A stretch of 13,103 nt of DNA from Roseovarius sp. (lineage in GTDB: Bacteria > Pseudomonadota > Alphaproteobacteria > Rhodobacterales > Rhodobacteraceae): assembly GCA_007125415.1 (NCBI GenBank), contig SLDH01000218.1, positions 1 through 13,103 of the forward strand, given 5' to 3'. Positions 1 through 7,009 of the stretch are shown here, in pieces (position 1 is the stretch's first letter; each line of letters opens with the position of its first letter). The position numbers and the translations under genes were made by a program. The notes under the pieces were generated by a model. The model was given only the letters and a program-made list of their open reading frames with translations, was not told the DNA's origin and did not search any database.

Positions 1-1
1 A

Positions 2-1090
2 CCTGTGTCCCCGCCCCAGCCTGAAAGAACACCACCAACGCCGCCGGAAGTGCCACCACCGCCCGCGGAGCAACCGCCAACCGCGCCGCCGGAACTCCCG
101 CCCGAAGGCCCCCGCGAGATGCCGGTCGACGAGACCCGGGAAAGCCAGTCTCCCGCCCCTCTGGAAATACCGATTGAGGAAATCCAGCGCCCGGCTCCCG
201 CGCAATCGGGGCTTCTGGGCCGGCTTTTGGGCCGCAGTGAGGCGCGCAGCGTGACCCGCCGTGCGCTCGACGATGCGATGATCGAGCAACTCGAGGAGCT
301 TTTGATCACCGCCGACATGGGGGTGGATACAGCGCTGCGCGTTGCGGCCAACATGGCCGAGGGACGGATGGGACGGCGCCTTTCCACACAGGAAATCAAG
401 GAGTTGCTGGCCGCCGAGATCGCCCGCATCATGGATCCGGTGGCCCGCCCCATGCCGATCTACCCCAGGACTCCGCAGGTCGTGCTGGTGGTGGGGGTCA
501 ACGGCTCTGGCAAGACCACGACCATTGGCAAGCTTGCGAGCCAGTTTCGTGCCGCGGGCAAGAGCGTTATCATCGCGGCGGGCGATACCTTTCGCGCAGC
601 CGCCGTGGAGCAATTGCAGGTCTGGGGCGAGCGCGCGGGTGTGCCGGTGCTGACGGTCGCTCAAGGCACCGATCCGGCGAGCCTTGCCTTCGATGCGATG
701 GAAAAGGCCGAGGCCGAGGGGGCGGATCTGCTGCTCATCGACACGGCAGGGCGCTTGCAGAACCGGCAGGACCTGATGGAGGAACTGGCCAAGATCGTGC
801 GTGTCATCCGCAAGAAGGATGCCAGCGCGCCGCATAACACCCTGCTGGTGCTCGATGCCACCACCGGTCAGAACGCGCTCAGCCAGGTCGAGACATTCCA
901 GAGGCTTGCCGATGTTTCGGGCCTTGTGATGACCAAGCTCGACGGCACCGCCAAGGGCGGCGTGCTCGTGGCCTTGGCCGACAGGTTCGGCCTGCCGATC
1001 CACGCCATCGGCGTGGGCGAGCAGATCGACGATCTGGCCCCTTTCGACCCGGAAGAGTTTGCCGCCGCCCTGACCGGACTGGAGCACTAG
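2..1090 (+). CDS. ftsY: FtsY, signal recognition particle receptor GTPase (5' end outside window)
   Basis: FtsY docks SRP-ribosome complexes at the inner membrane, and its SRP GTPase cycle releases the signal sequence to SecYEG. Numbering from the GTG at position 5, an N-terminal stretch (residues 1-65) is very rich in Pro and Glu, matching the acidic, variable A domain of FtsY. The helical N domain follows at about 80-145. The G domain then shows P-loop GVNGSGKTTT (164-173), DTFRAAAVEQL (194-204), DTAGR (246-250) and TKLDGTAKGG (310-319), all typical of FtsY. The frame is open back to base 2, and the usual short basic/amphipathic start of roseobacter FtsY is absent, so the true start is probably upstream and the GTG is unlikely to be it. 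yciB follows after 212 bp. I see no strong terminator after the stop, only a 5-bp GC hairpin at 1197-1210. The family call is secure; only the start is uncertain. Confidence 0.95.
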   Translation, partial: PVSPPQPERTPPTPPEVPPPPAEQPPTAPPELPPEGPREMPVDETRESQSPAPLEIPIEEIQRPAPAQSGLLGRLLGRSEARSVTRRALDDAMIEQLEELLITADMGVDTALRVAANMAEGRMGRRLSTQEIKELLAAEIARIMDPVARPMPIYPRTPQVVLVVGVNGSGKTTTIGKLASQFRAAGKSVIIAAGDTFRAAAVEQLQVWGERAGVPVLTVAQGTDPASLAFDAMEKAEAEGADLLLIDTAGRLQNRQDLMEELAKIVRVIRKKDASAPHNTLLVLDATTGQNALSQVETFQRLADVSGLVMTKLDGTAKGGVLVALADRFGLPIHAIGVGEQIDDLAPFDPEEFAAALTGLEH

Positions 1091-1302
1091 GCCGATCGTA
1101 TCCTTTGCCAGAGCAATGGATGCCGTGCTTTCATTGTTCCAAAAATACTCGAATACGCCGCCTCAGCCGGGCGATCGGCCTGTGATGGGTCCGCTCGGGC
1201 GGCTTCGCCCCATCCGCTCGGCACTCGGCCTCTTGTCGTTGAACTGGGCTTCGAAACGGGCCATACAGACGCGACGAAGCCAGGCGAGGAGCGCAGCATA
1301 CG

Positions 1303-1905
1303 ATGAGTGATCAGACCCGGCCCGGATGGCTGAAACCCGCACTCGAGTTCGGCCCCATTGCGGGTTTTTTCATTGCCTATCTGCTGCTGAAGGACCGTGT
1401 CTATACGTTCGGTGGAACGGATTATGACGGCTTCATCGTGGTGACGGCAGCGTTCATCCCGGTCTTCCTGCTGTCGATGGTGCTTCTGTGGAAGCTCACC
1501 GGGCATCTGTCGAAGATGCAGATCGTGACGGCGGTGCTCATCGTGATTTTCGGCGGGCTCAGCGTCTGGTTCAACGATGGCGCGTTCTTCATGATGAAAC
1601 CGACGATCATCTACATGATTTTCGTGGCGATTCTGGGCACCGGGCTACTGACGGGGCGCTCCTGTCTGCAATTCGTGCTCGATGGCGCACTGCCGCTCAC
1701 GGATCGGGGCTGGATGATTCTCACCCGTCGGTTGACCCTTGTCTTTCTGGCGCTGGCGGTGCTCAACGAGCTTGTCTGGCGGACCCAGAGCGAGGAATTC
1801 TGGGTCTATTTCAAGACATTCGGGCTGACGGCTGCGGTCTTCGTGTTCTTCATGACACAAGGCCGGCTCTTTGACGAGCATGGCACGAAGGAAAGCGGCG
1901 AGTAA
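1303..1905 (+). CDS. yciB: YciB / IspZ-family inner-membrane septation protein
   Basis: A 200-residue polytopic membrane protein of the YciB (septation protein A, also called IspZ) family. Family members act in cell-envelope synthesis and septation; the biochemical role is not settled. The N-terminal motif LEFGPIAGFFIAYLLL (14-29) is characteristic. Hydrophobic segments lie at about 14-29, 42-63, 72-90, 100-118, 144-160 and 170-185. The motif MKPTIIY (98-104), with Lys-Pro opening a membrane segment, is another family hallmark. Length is normal for the family. The ATG start has a modest AGGAG (1287-1291) 11 bases upstream. It follows ftsY in the same direction after 212 bp. The stop lies 10 bp from the stop of the convergent hydrolase gene, and no hairpin fits in that gap. 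Confidence 0.92.
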   Translation: MSDQTRPGWLKPALEFGPIAGFFIAYLLLKDRVYTFGGTDYDGFIVVTAAFIPVFLLSMVLLWKLTGHLSKMQIVTAVLIVIFGGLSVWFNDGAFFMMKPTIIYMIFVAILGTGLLTGRSCLQFVLDGALPLTDRGWMILTRRLTLVFLALAVLNELVWRTQSEEFWVYFKTFGLTAAVFVFFMTQGRLFDEHGTKESGE

Positions 1906-1915
1906 GGCTGCCGTA

Positions 1916-2857
1916 TCACCGCGCCACGGGCCGGCCTGAAAGGGCGGGCAAGCCGACTGACGGCAAGGGGCGCACGCGCGCCCAGCGCGGCTGGGGTGGT
2001 TGGGCGGCAAGGCGGCGCAGTTCGACCATGTCCAACCGTGAATCCCCGCGCAGGGCGGCCGCGTAGAGTGCGAAAACGCCAGCCCGCAGGTAGGATGACC
2101 AGTGACAAATCGTCGATGTGGGCGGTGCGACCGGAAACCCGATGCGCGACAGCGCGTTCAGCGTATCCGCATGGTCCAGTTGCAGTGTGACCGTATTCGG
2201 GCGGTCGGGCATGTGCAAGCCCAGTGCCCGGTCCCCACGCCGGGAGGGCGCGATCAACATCTCCAGCATGACATCGAAAAGATCGTTTTCGCGGCTGGTG
2301 ATGTTGATCACCTCGGTGCGCTGGCCGCCCGCGCTGGCCATCGCGGCGCTGGCGCGGCTTTCGTACTCGGCTCCGGCCAGAAGAATGGCACGGCGCAGCA
2401 GACCCGGCTGCAGGACGGGAAGAGCGCTGAGCACCACACGCGCACCAAGCGAATGCGCAATGGCATGGATGGGCCGTTCCGGCGCGATGGCATGGATGAT
2501 GGTGATCAGTTGTGCCAGTGCATCGCCCGCGAGCTCCGCTTGCCTGTAGGCGGTCCAGATGGCCCCGCGCGCCTGCCAGCCAAAGGCGATGGCCAGACCC
2601 TCGGACGGGTCTGGCGTTCCAAACCCGAGGCCGCGCGGCCAGCTTGCCGCCTTGCGGCAGCGCCGCTCGGGCGCAAGTGAGAGAATATGCCGGTGCGGGC
2701 AGGCCACGGGATGACCGGGTGAGAACTTGAACCCGTGAACCATGATGATGACCGGGCCACTACCATCGAGCGCCCTCTCCAGCGTCGGCCTCGGTGGTTC
2801 GTGCCCTGCGTGCAGGGTGAAGTCCGAGCCGTAGGCATTGAGCTGCAGGAGTGGCAT
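1916..2857 (-). CDS. alpha/beta hydrolase of unknown substrate
   Basis: A 313-residue serine-hydrolase-like protein. A strand and turn PVIIMVHGF (35-43) supplies the HG oxyanion-hole motif. The nucleophile elbow is AIAHSLGARVV (132-142), with Ser136 in an AHSLG version of GxSxG. Candidate acids are Asp192/Asp195 in SRENDLFD, and the candidate catalytic His is His252 in CHWSSYLRAGVF. There is no signal peptide or membrane helix, so a cytosolic enzyme is expected. The last 30 residues (284-313) are Pro/Arg-rich and look like a disordered tail. The gene is convergent with yciB and divergent from metZ. A GGAAG lies 9 bases before the ATG. Its AT-richer upstream region (2880-2950) would hold its promoter, and TACAAT at 2930-2925 on the minus strand is a weak -10 candidate. 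An esterase, lipase or thioesterase role is possible; nothing in the sequence fixes the substrate. Confidence 0.82.
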   Translation of the reverse strand: MPLLQLNAYGSDFTLHAGHEPPRPTLERALDGSGPVIIMVHGFKFSPGHPVACPHRHILSLAPERRCRKAASWPRGLGFGTPDPSEGLAIAFGWQARGAIWTAYRQAELAGDALAQLITIIHAIAPERPIHAIAHSLGARVVLSALPVLQPGLLRRAILLAGAEYESRASAAMASAGGQRTEVINITSRENDLFDVMLEMLIAPSRRGDRALGLHMPDRPNTVTLQLDHADTLNALSRIGFPVAPPTSTICHWSSYLRAGVFALYAAALRGDSRLDMVELRRLAAQPPQPRWARVRPLPSVGLPALSGRPVAR

Positions 2858-2947
2858 GAAACGTCGCTTCCACTACATCTTGTGGTGCTTCTCTACATCG
2901 CAGCTACGACGCTTTCTTTAAGCTATTGTAAAACCATCGTGACCGTA

Positions 2948-2976
2948 TTGACGGCACCTCTGCCGTTGACTAAGCG
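2948..2976 (+). promoter_or_regulatory. weak candidate promoter for the riboswitch-metZ transcript
   Basis: TTGACG (2948-2953) is a good -35 element. A 17-base spacer leads to TAAGCG (2971-2976), a poor -10. A start near 2983 would begin the transcript right at the first base pair of the SAM-II aptamer, which is why this pairing is preferred over the second TTGACT at 2966. The weak -10 keeps confidence low. Confidence 0.3.
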
Positions 2977-2982
2977 GAAAGC

Positions 2983-3037
2983 CGTGGCGCTTTGTTACCG
3001 GATTGCGGGCCACGTAAAACAATGCCGCTAAAAGGTC
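2983..3037 (+). promoter_or_regulatory. SAM-II riboswitch aptamer (SAM-alpha type) controlling metZ
   Basis: The stretch can be matched by eye to the SAM-II aptamer fold. Stem P1 is CGTGGC (2983-2988) with GCCACG (3009-3014). The loop holds TTGTT (2992-2996), which can pair with AACAA (3018-3022). ACC (2997-2999) can pair with GGT (3034-3036), making the H-type pseudoknot. The conserved stretches TTACCGGATTGC and GCTAAAAGG correspond to UUAACCGUAUUGC and GCUAAAAAGG of the well-studied marine metX aptamer. In that RNA the equivalent AUUUA/UAAAU pairing is different in sequence but kept in pairing, which is compensatory. SAM-II elements occur mainly in alphaproteobacteria ahead of methionine-synthesis genes, which fits metZ 73 bases downstream. 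Binding of S-adenosylmethionine is expected to reduce expression. Confidence 0.85.
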
Positions 3038-3043
3038 AGGAGG

Positions 3044-3079
3044 AAGCCCCCTTTCGCTTGACTGCGCCGGGGGCTTTTT
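3044..3079 (+). terminator. intrinsic terminator in the metZ leader (riboswitch expression platform)
   Basis: AAGCCCCC (3044-3051) pairs perfectly with GGGGGCTT (3069-3076) around a 17-base loop and is followed by a T run (3075-3079). It lies 7 bases after the SAM-II aptamer and 31 bases before the metZ ATG, so it is an attenuator rather than a gene-end terminator: the gene on its left is divergent. A competing pairing of GGTCAGG (3034-3040) with CTTGACT (3057-3063) would cross this stem and uses bases needed by the aptamer pseudoknot. Confidence 0.85.
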
Positions 3080-3109
3080 CATGTGGCGCGCGGGCGCCGG
3101 AGGTCTGAC

Positions 3110-4291
3110 ATGAGCAAAGAGAAGAAAACCCGCACGAATCTCGTGCATGGCGGTACGCGCCGCAGCCAGTATAATGAAGTGAGCGAGGCGATCTTTCTCA
3201 CGCAGGGCTTTGTCTATGAGAGCGCCGAGGCAGCACAGGCGCGCTTTCTGCAGGCCGGGCCGGACGAGTTCATCTATGCACGCTATGGCAACCCCACCGT
3301 GGCGATGTTCGAAGAACGCATCGCCATGCTCGAAGGGGCCGAGGATGCCTTTGCCACCGCTTCGGGGATGGCGGCTGTCTCTGGGGCGCTGATGTCGATG
3401 CTGCGCGCGGGCGATCATGTGGTGGCGGCGCGCGCGCTTTTCGGTTCCTGCCTTTACGTGCTGGAAGAGGTGCTGACGCGCTTCGGTGTCGAGGTAAGCT
3501 TTGTCGATGGCACCGATCTCGGCGCCTGGTCGGCGGCGATCCGTGGCGATACCAGGCTCGTGTTTTTCGAGACGATCTCCAACCCGGCGCTCGAAGTGGT
3601 GGATATCGCCGCCGTTGCCGCGCTGGCCCATGCCGTGGGCGCGAAGGTGGTGGTGGACAATGTCTTTGCCACACCCGTCTTTTCCCGCGCCATGGAGCAG
3701 GGCGCTGATGTGGTGATCTATTCGGCCACCAAGCACATAGACGGGCAGGGGCGGACGCTGGGCGGTGTGATCCTTGGCACGCGCGATCATATCCGCAAGG
3801 TCGTGGAACCCTACATGAAGCACACCGGCGCTGCCATGTCGCCCTTCAACGCCTGGGTGATGCTCAAGGGGCTCGAGACGATCAGCCTTCGGGTGCGCGC
3901 GCAGGCGCGTTCGGCGCGCAAGATTGCCCGGGCGCTGGAGAGCAGCGGGAAGATCACGCGGGTGATCTATCCCGGCCTGCCGAGCCACCCGCAGCATGCG
4001 CTCGTCACGCGGCAGATGGGCAAGGGCGGCACGGTTGTCGCCTTCGAGGTGGCGGGCGGCGAGGCAGGGGCCTTCCGCTTTCTGAATGCGCTGGAGATCA
4101 TCCTCATTTCAAACAATCTGGGAGATGCGAAATCCATCATCACCCATCCGGCGACCACCACGCATCAGCGTCTTCCGGATGCGCAGAAAGCGCAGCTCGG
4201 GATCAGCCCGGGCCTTGTGCGGCTCAGTGTCGGAATCGAGGACAGCGCGGATCTGATTGCGGACCTGCACGCCGCGCTCGACGCGGTGTGA
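3110..4291 (+). CDS. metZ: O-succinylhomoserine sulfhydrylase (MetZ), PLP-dependent
   Basis: The product is a 393-residue Cys/Met-metabolism PLP enzyme. MetZ joins sulfide to O-succinylhomoserine to give homocysteine, the direct-sulfhydrylation route to methionine. Visible features are YARYGNPT (56-63), the SGMAA region near 85-89, VVDNVFATP (181-189) with the PLP-contacting Asp183, and the Schiff-base Lys208 in SATKHIDGQGRTLGG. The KHIDGQGR version favours MetZ over cystathionine synthase/lyase relatives. The ATG at 3110 has GGAGGT (3099-3104) 5 bases upstream. An in-frame GTG at 3083 lies within a few bases of the terminator and lacks such a site, so 3110 is preferred. The upstream SAM-II riboswitch and terminator give end-product control. 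folE2 follows after 237 bp and is probably transcribed separately. Confidence 0.93.
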   Translation: MSKEKKTRTNLVHGGTRRSQYNEVSEAIFLTQGFVYESAEAAQARFLQAGPDEFIYARYGNPTVAMFEERIAMLEGAEDAFATASGMAAVSGALMSMLRAGDHVVAARALFGSCLYVLEEVLTRFGVEVSFVDGTDLGAWSAAIRGDTRLVFFETISNPALEVVDIAAVAALAHAVGAKVVVDNVFATPVFSRAMEQGADVVIYSATKHIDGQGRTLGGVILGTRDHIRKVVEPYMKHTGAAMSPFNAWVMLKGLETISLRVRAQARSARKIARALESSGKITRVIYPGLPSHPQHALVTRQMGKGGTVVAFEVAGGEAGAFRFLNALEIILISNNLGDAKSIITHPATTTHQRLPDAQKAQLGISPGLVRLSVGIEDSADLIADLHAALDAV

Positions 4292-4428
4292 GCGCCGCGC
4301 CGGGGCAGAGCAACCTTTCGCGATGGCGCAATTGCGGCGTGATGCGGATGTTGGGCGGCGGTGGTGACCGGGGTCAGGGCTGGCTCTTGCCGGGGCATCA
4401 AATTATTGATGAAAAAGCAAAAACGTTT

Positions 4429-4450
4429 GATCCGGGCAGCCCACCGGATC
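4429..4450 (+). terminator. possible metZ terminator hairpin
   Basis: GATCCGG (4429-4435) and CCGGATC (4444-4450) form a perfect 7-bp stem with an 8-base loop. T-rich but interrupted sequence follows (TTGATTTGTTGTT, 4456-4468). It is 137 bases past the metZ stop and lacks a clean U tract, so it could equally be an operator-like dyad upstream of folE2. Confidence 0.35.
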
Positions 4451-4472
4451 GTAGCTTGATTTGTTGTTCGCC

Positions 4473-4500
4473 TTTTTGCGCCGGACGACCTAAATATAGG
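4473..4500 (+). promoter_or_regulatory. AT-rich promoter-like segment before folE2
   Basis: After a T run (4473-4477) comes CCTAAATATAGG (4489-4500), a near-palindrome containing TATAGG as a possible -10. No good -35 sits at the right distance. It lies 29-56 bases upstream of the folE2 ATG and is the only plausible promoter seen there. The call is weak. Confidence 0.25.
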
Positions 4501-4528
4501 CAGCAGACGTGACAGGGGGCTACGGCCG

Positions 4529-5629
<1,101 letters not shown>

Positions 5630-5699
5630 GTGCGGCGCCTCTGCGCGAGTGACGCTTTTTTGAGCGGTTTTGCGCTGAGGCATGTTCTTATGCGCTTTA

Positions 5700-5735
5700 G
5701 ACACCGGCTCCTGCCTTCAGGCCGGTTTCCGTGTC
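5700..5735 (+). terminator. imperfect hairpin after folE2, possible terminator
   Basis: ACCGG (5703-5707) pairs with CCGGT (5722-5726), and inside it CCTG (5710-5713) pairs with CAGG (5718-5721). An outer GACAC (5700-5704) / GTGTC (5731-5735) could form instead of the outermost pairs. Only TTT follows the inner stem, so this is a moderate candidate for ending folE2 transcription. Confidence 0.4.
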
Positions 5736-5797
5736 TGTTATCGTGCTGTTGCAAGATCGTGCCAGACTTGGCGTGATCGCCGATATGGAGCATTGTC

Positions 5798-6457
5798 ATG
5801 GAACCACTCGCCCTACCCCTGAAACTGTCCATCGCCGGAATACGGCTGACCGGTTATCTCGCCGAGACGAATATCCGTGTGGCGCAGACCGTCTGTGAGG
5901 CCGTGTTCCGCAATCATCCGGTGCTGCGTTCCGCGATGCGGTTAACGGTGGCGGAGCCGGCGGTGGCACCGGCCGCCGAGCCCAGGCCGGTGTCAGGCAA
6001 ATCGGCAGCAGCGCCGAAGCGGCGTCGCGCCCCGGCGAAACGTGCCGCGACGCCTGCATCCGCAAAACCGAATGCGGCCTCGAAGGCCCCCGCCGCGAAG
6101 CCAACCGCAGTGAAGACCGCAGCATCACAGGCAGCCCCGGCAAAGACGACAAAGGCGAGCGCGCAGCCGAAAGCCCCGGCCGGCGCGGCAAAACCGGCGG
6201 CGAAGGTCAGCCAGACAGTGAAGCAGTCAGCGCCCAAGTCCGCTGCGGCGACACCGGCCAAGGCCGCCCCGGTGGCGAAGCCCGGTGCCGACACGGCGGC
6301 AAAGAGCGGGTCTGCTGCACAGGCAGCATCGAAACCGGCGAGCGCCCCGGCACCCAAACCGGCAGACACCGAAGCTGGAACCAAGCCCAAGCGCCAGCCT
6401 TCCGCACCGCCTGCCATGCCGACACGCCCCGACGGGACACCACCGCGCCCGTCCTGA
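5798..6457 (+). CDS. Lys/Ala/Pro-rich histone-H1-like protein with a short amphipathic N-terminus
   Basis: A 219-residue protein in two parts. Residues 1-50 look folded: alternating hydrophobic and polar residues (LPLKLSIAGIRLTGYLAE, 5-22) followed by TNIRVAQTVCEAVF (24-37), suggesting one or two amphipathic helices as in phasin-like or membrane/surface-binding proteins. From about 51 to the end it is low complexity, made almost wholly of Ala, Pro, Lys, Thr and Ser with repeated AxKPxA-like units and a basic KRRRAPAKR patch (74-82). Such tails resemble eukaryotic H1 and bacterial AlgP/HctB-type nucleoid proteins. DNA binding or polyhydroxyalkanoate-granule binding (phasin) are both possible; I cannot choose from sequence alone. 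The ATG has GGAG (5787-5790) 7 bases upstream. A 13-bp hairpin follows the stop. The reverse-strand open frame over this gene is a composition artefact. Confidence 0.75.
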   Translation: MEPLALPLKLSIAGIRLTGYLAETNIRVAQTVCEAVFRNHPVLRSAMRLTVAEPAVAPAAEPRPVSGKSAAAPKRRRAPAKRAATPASAKPNAASKAPAAKPTAVKTAASQAAPAKTTKASAQPKAPAGAAKPAAKVSQTVKQSAPKSAAATPAKAAPVAKPGADTAAKSGSAAQAASKPASAPAPKPADTEAGTKPKRQPSAPPAMPTRPDGTPPRPS

Positions 6458-6480
6458 TCCGGCAGGCCATGCTGGCAGAC

Positions 6481-6508
6481 AAGGCCCTCTCCGAACGGAG
6501 GGGGCCTT
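6481..6508 (+). terminator. long perfect hairpin after the histone-like gene
   Basis: AAGGCCCTCTCCG (6481-6493) pairs with CGGAGGGGGCCTT (6496-6508), 13 bp including one G-T wobble, around a 2-base AA (a 4-base loop if the innermost pair opens). It starts 23 bases after the stop. There is no clean T run after it, but position and strength favour a terminator. Confidence 0.65.
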
Positions 6509-6570
6509 CACGTGCAAAGGGCGCTGGCCGGCACTTGTGCCATGCGCAACCCTGCCATGCCCAAAGAGCG

Positions 6571-6601
6571 CTTGTATGACAGTTTGGCTGACCTATTATA
6601 G
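6571..6601 (+). promoter_or_regulatory. heat-shock-like (RpoH) promoter of the first DUF1127 gene
   Basis: CTTG (6571-6574), 17 bases, then CCTATTATAG (6592-6601). This fits the alphaproteobacterial heat-shock consensus as I recall it, CTTG-N17/18-CYTATnTnnG, with one mismatch. The same bases also read as a sigma-70 type site, TTGTAT-N16-TATTAT. A start near 6606 would give a leader of about 37 bases that is almost entirely the hairpin at 6612-6640. Confidence 0.55.
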
Positions 6602-6611
6602 AGCGCAGGGA

Positions 6612-6640
6612 GGAAACCGGCGACGACAAGAGAGGTTTCC
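6612..6640 (+). promoter_or_regulatory. 5'-leader hairpin covering the ribosome-binding site
   Basis: GGAAACC (6612-6618) is the exact reverse complement of GGTTTCC (6634-6640), with a 15-base loop. The likely ribosome-binding site AGAGG (6631-6635) lies partly inside the 3' arm, 7 bases before the ATG at 6643. Folding would hinder initiation. The stem has 4 G-C and 3 A-T pairs, so it could open on warming. Confidence 0.5.
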
Positions 6641-6642
6641 AA

Positions 6643-6867
6643 ATGGCTTACACCACATCGCAATTCAGCATCGACACAGGCTCGCGCGGCCCCTTCGGAC
6701 AGATCGCGGATTTCCTGCACACCTCCATAGAGGCCCGGATCATGCGGTTTTCGCGGCGCGACCAGATCGAGGCGCTCGAGGCGAAATCCGACACTGAACT
6801 GGCGCGCATGGGCCTGACCCGCGATCAGCTTGCACAGCACGTTTTCCGCGATCGTTTCTACGCCTGA
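6643..6867 (+). CDS. small DUF1127-like protein (first of tandem pair)
   Basis: The product has 74 residues. The C-terminal half matches the DUF1127 pattern of a basic/hydrophobic helix followed by a (L)SDxELxxxGLxRxx motif: here IEALEAKSDTELARMGLTR (42-60), ending in VFRDRFYA (67-74). The N-terminal 30 residues are polar and variable. DUF1127 proteins are short, basic, often stress-induced proteins of alphaproteobacteria. CcaF1 of Rhodobacter sphaeroides is reported to bind RNA and to affect small-RNA maturation and RNA turnover. The start is supported by AGAGG (6631-6635). The gene has its own heat-shock-like promoter and a leader hairpin. The next gene encodes a related protein; the two share SDxELAxxxLxR and VFxD at matching places, suggesting duplication. 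Confidence 0.85.
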   Translation: MAYTTSQFSIDTGSRGPFGQIADFLHTSIEARIMRFSRRDQIEALEAKSDTELARMGLTRDQLAQHVFRDRFYA

Positions 6868-6877
6868 AAGGCGATAC

Positions 6878-6920
6878 ATCCGGCGCACTATGCTGCATTG
6901 CAGCAACAGGCGCGCCGGAT
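6878..6920 (+). repeat. two-part hairpin between the DUF1127-like genes
   Basis: Outer arms ATCCGGCGC (6878-6886) and GCGCCGGAT (6912-6920) are perfectly complementary over 9 bp. Inside, TGCTGC (6891-6896) pairs with GCAGCA (6900-6905) around ATT. It begins 10 bases after the first stop. There is no T run, so it may be a transcript-end stabiliser, a processing site or a weak terminator. Confidence 0.55.
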
Positions 6921-6930
6921 TGCTCCGTCA

Positions 6931-6969
6931 CCTGCCGAAAGCAGGCCGTTTCGTGTTAGTCTCGGCCTG
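6931..6969 (+). repeat. alternative hairpins in the leader of the second DUF1127-like gene
   Basis: CCTGC (6931-6935) can pair with GCAGG (6941-6945). CAGGCCG (6942-6948) can pair with CGGCCTG (6963-6969). The two share 6942-6945 and cannot form together. A strong Shine-Dalgarno-like GGGGAGG (6971-6977) follows directly but is 32 bases from the ATG with no closer start codon. Confidence 0.35.
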
Positions 6970-7009
6970 TGGGGAGGAAGCCAACGCCGCAACCGGAAAG
7001 GCCAGAACC

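Noticed and set aside
1197..1210. GGGCG-GCTT-CGCCC hairpin after ftsY as a terminator
   Set aside because: Only 5 bp, no T run and more than 100 bases past the stop; such hairpins are common by chance in GC-rich DNA.
1116..1310. A 64-codon open frame between ftsY and yciB
   Set aside because: No ribosome-binding site, no recognisable domain and Arg/Ser/Pro-rich composition typical of a shadow frame; it overlaps the yciB start out of frame.
2918..3997. A 359-codon minus-strand open frame over metZ and its leader
   Set aside because: It is antisense to a clear MetZ, and its His/Arg-rich composition and lack of motifs fit a GC-rich shadow frame.
5653..5676. T6 run with short CGCT/AGCG pairings after the folE2 stop as a terminator
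   Set aside because: The stem upstream of the T run is only about 3 bp; the hairpin at 5700-5735 is a better candidate.
5914..6417. A minus-strand Ala/Gly/Phe-rich open frame opposite the Lys/Ala/Pro-rich gene
   Set aside because: It simply mirrors the low-complexity codons of the plus-strand gene; no start signal or membrane-protein pattern beyond composition.
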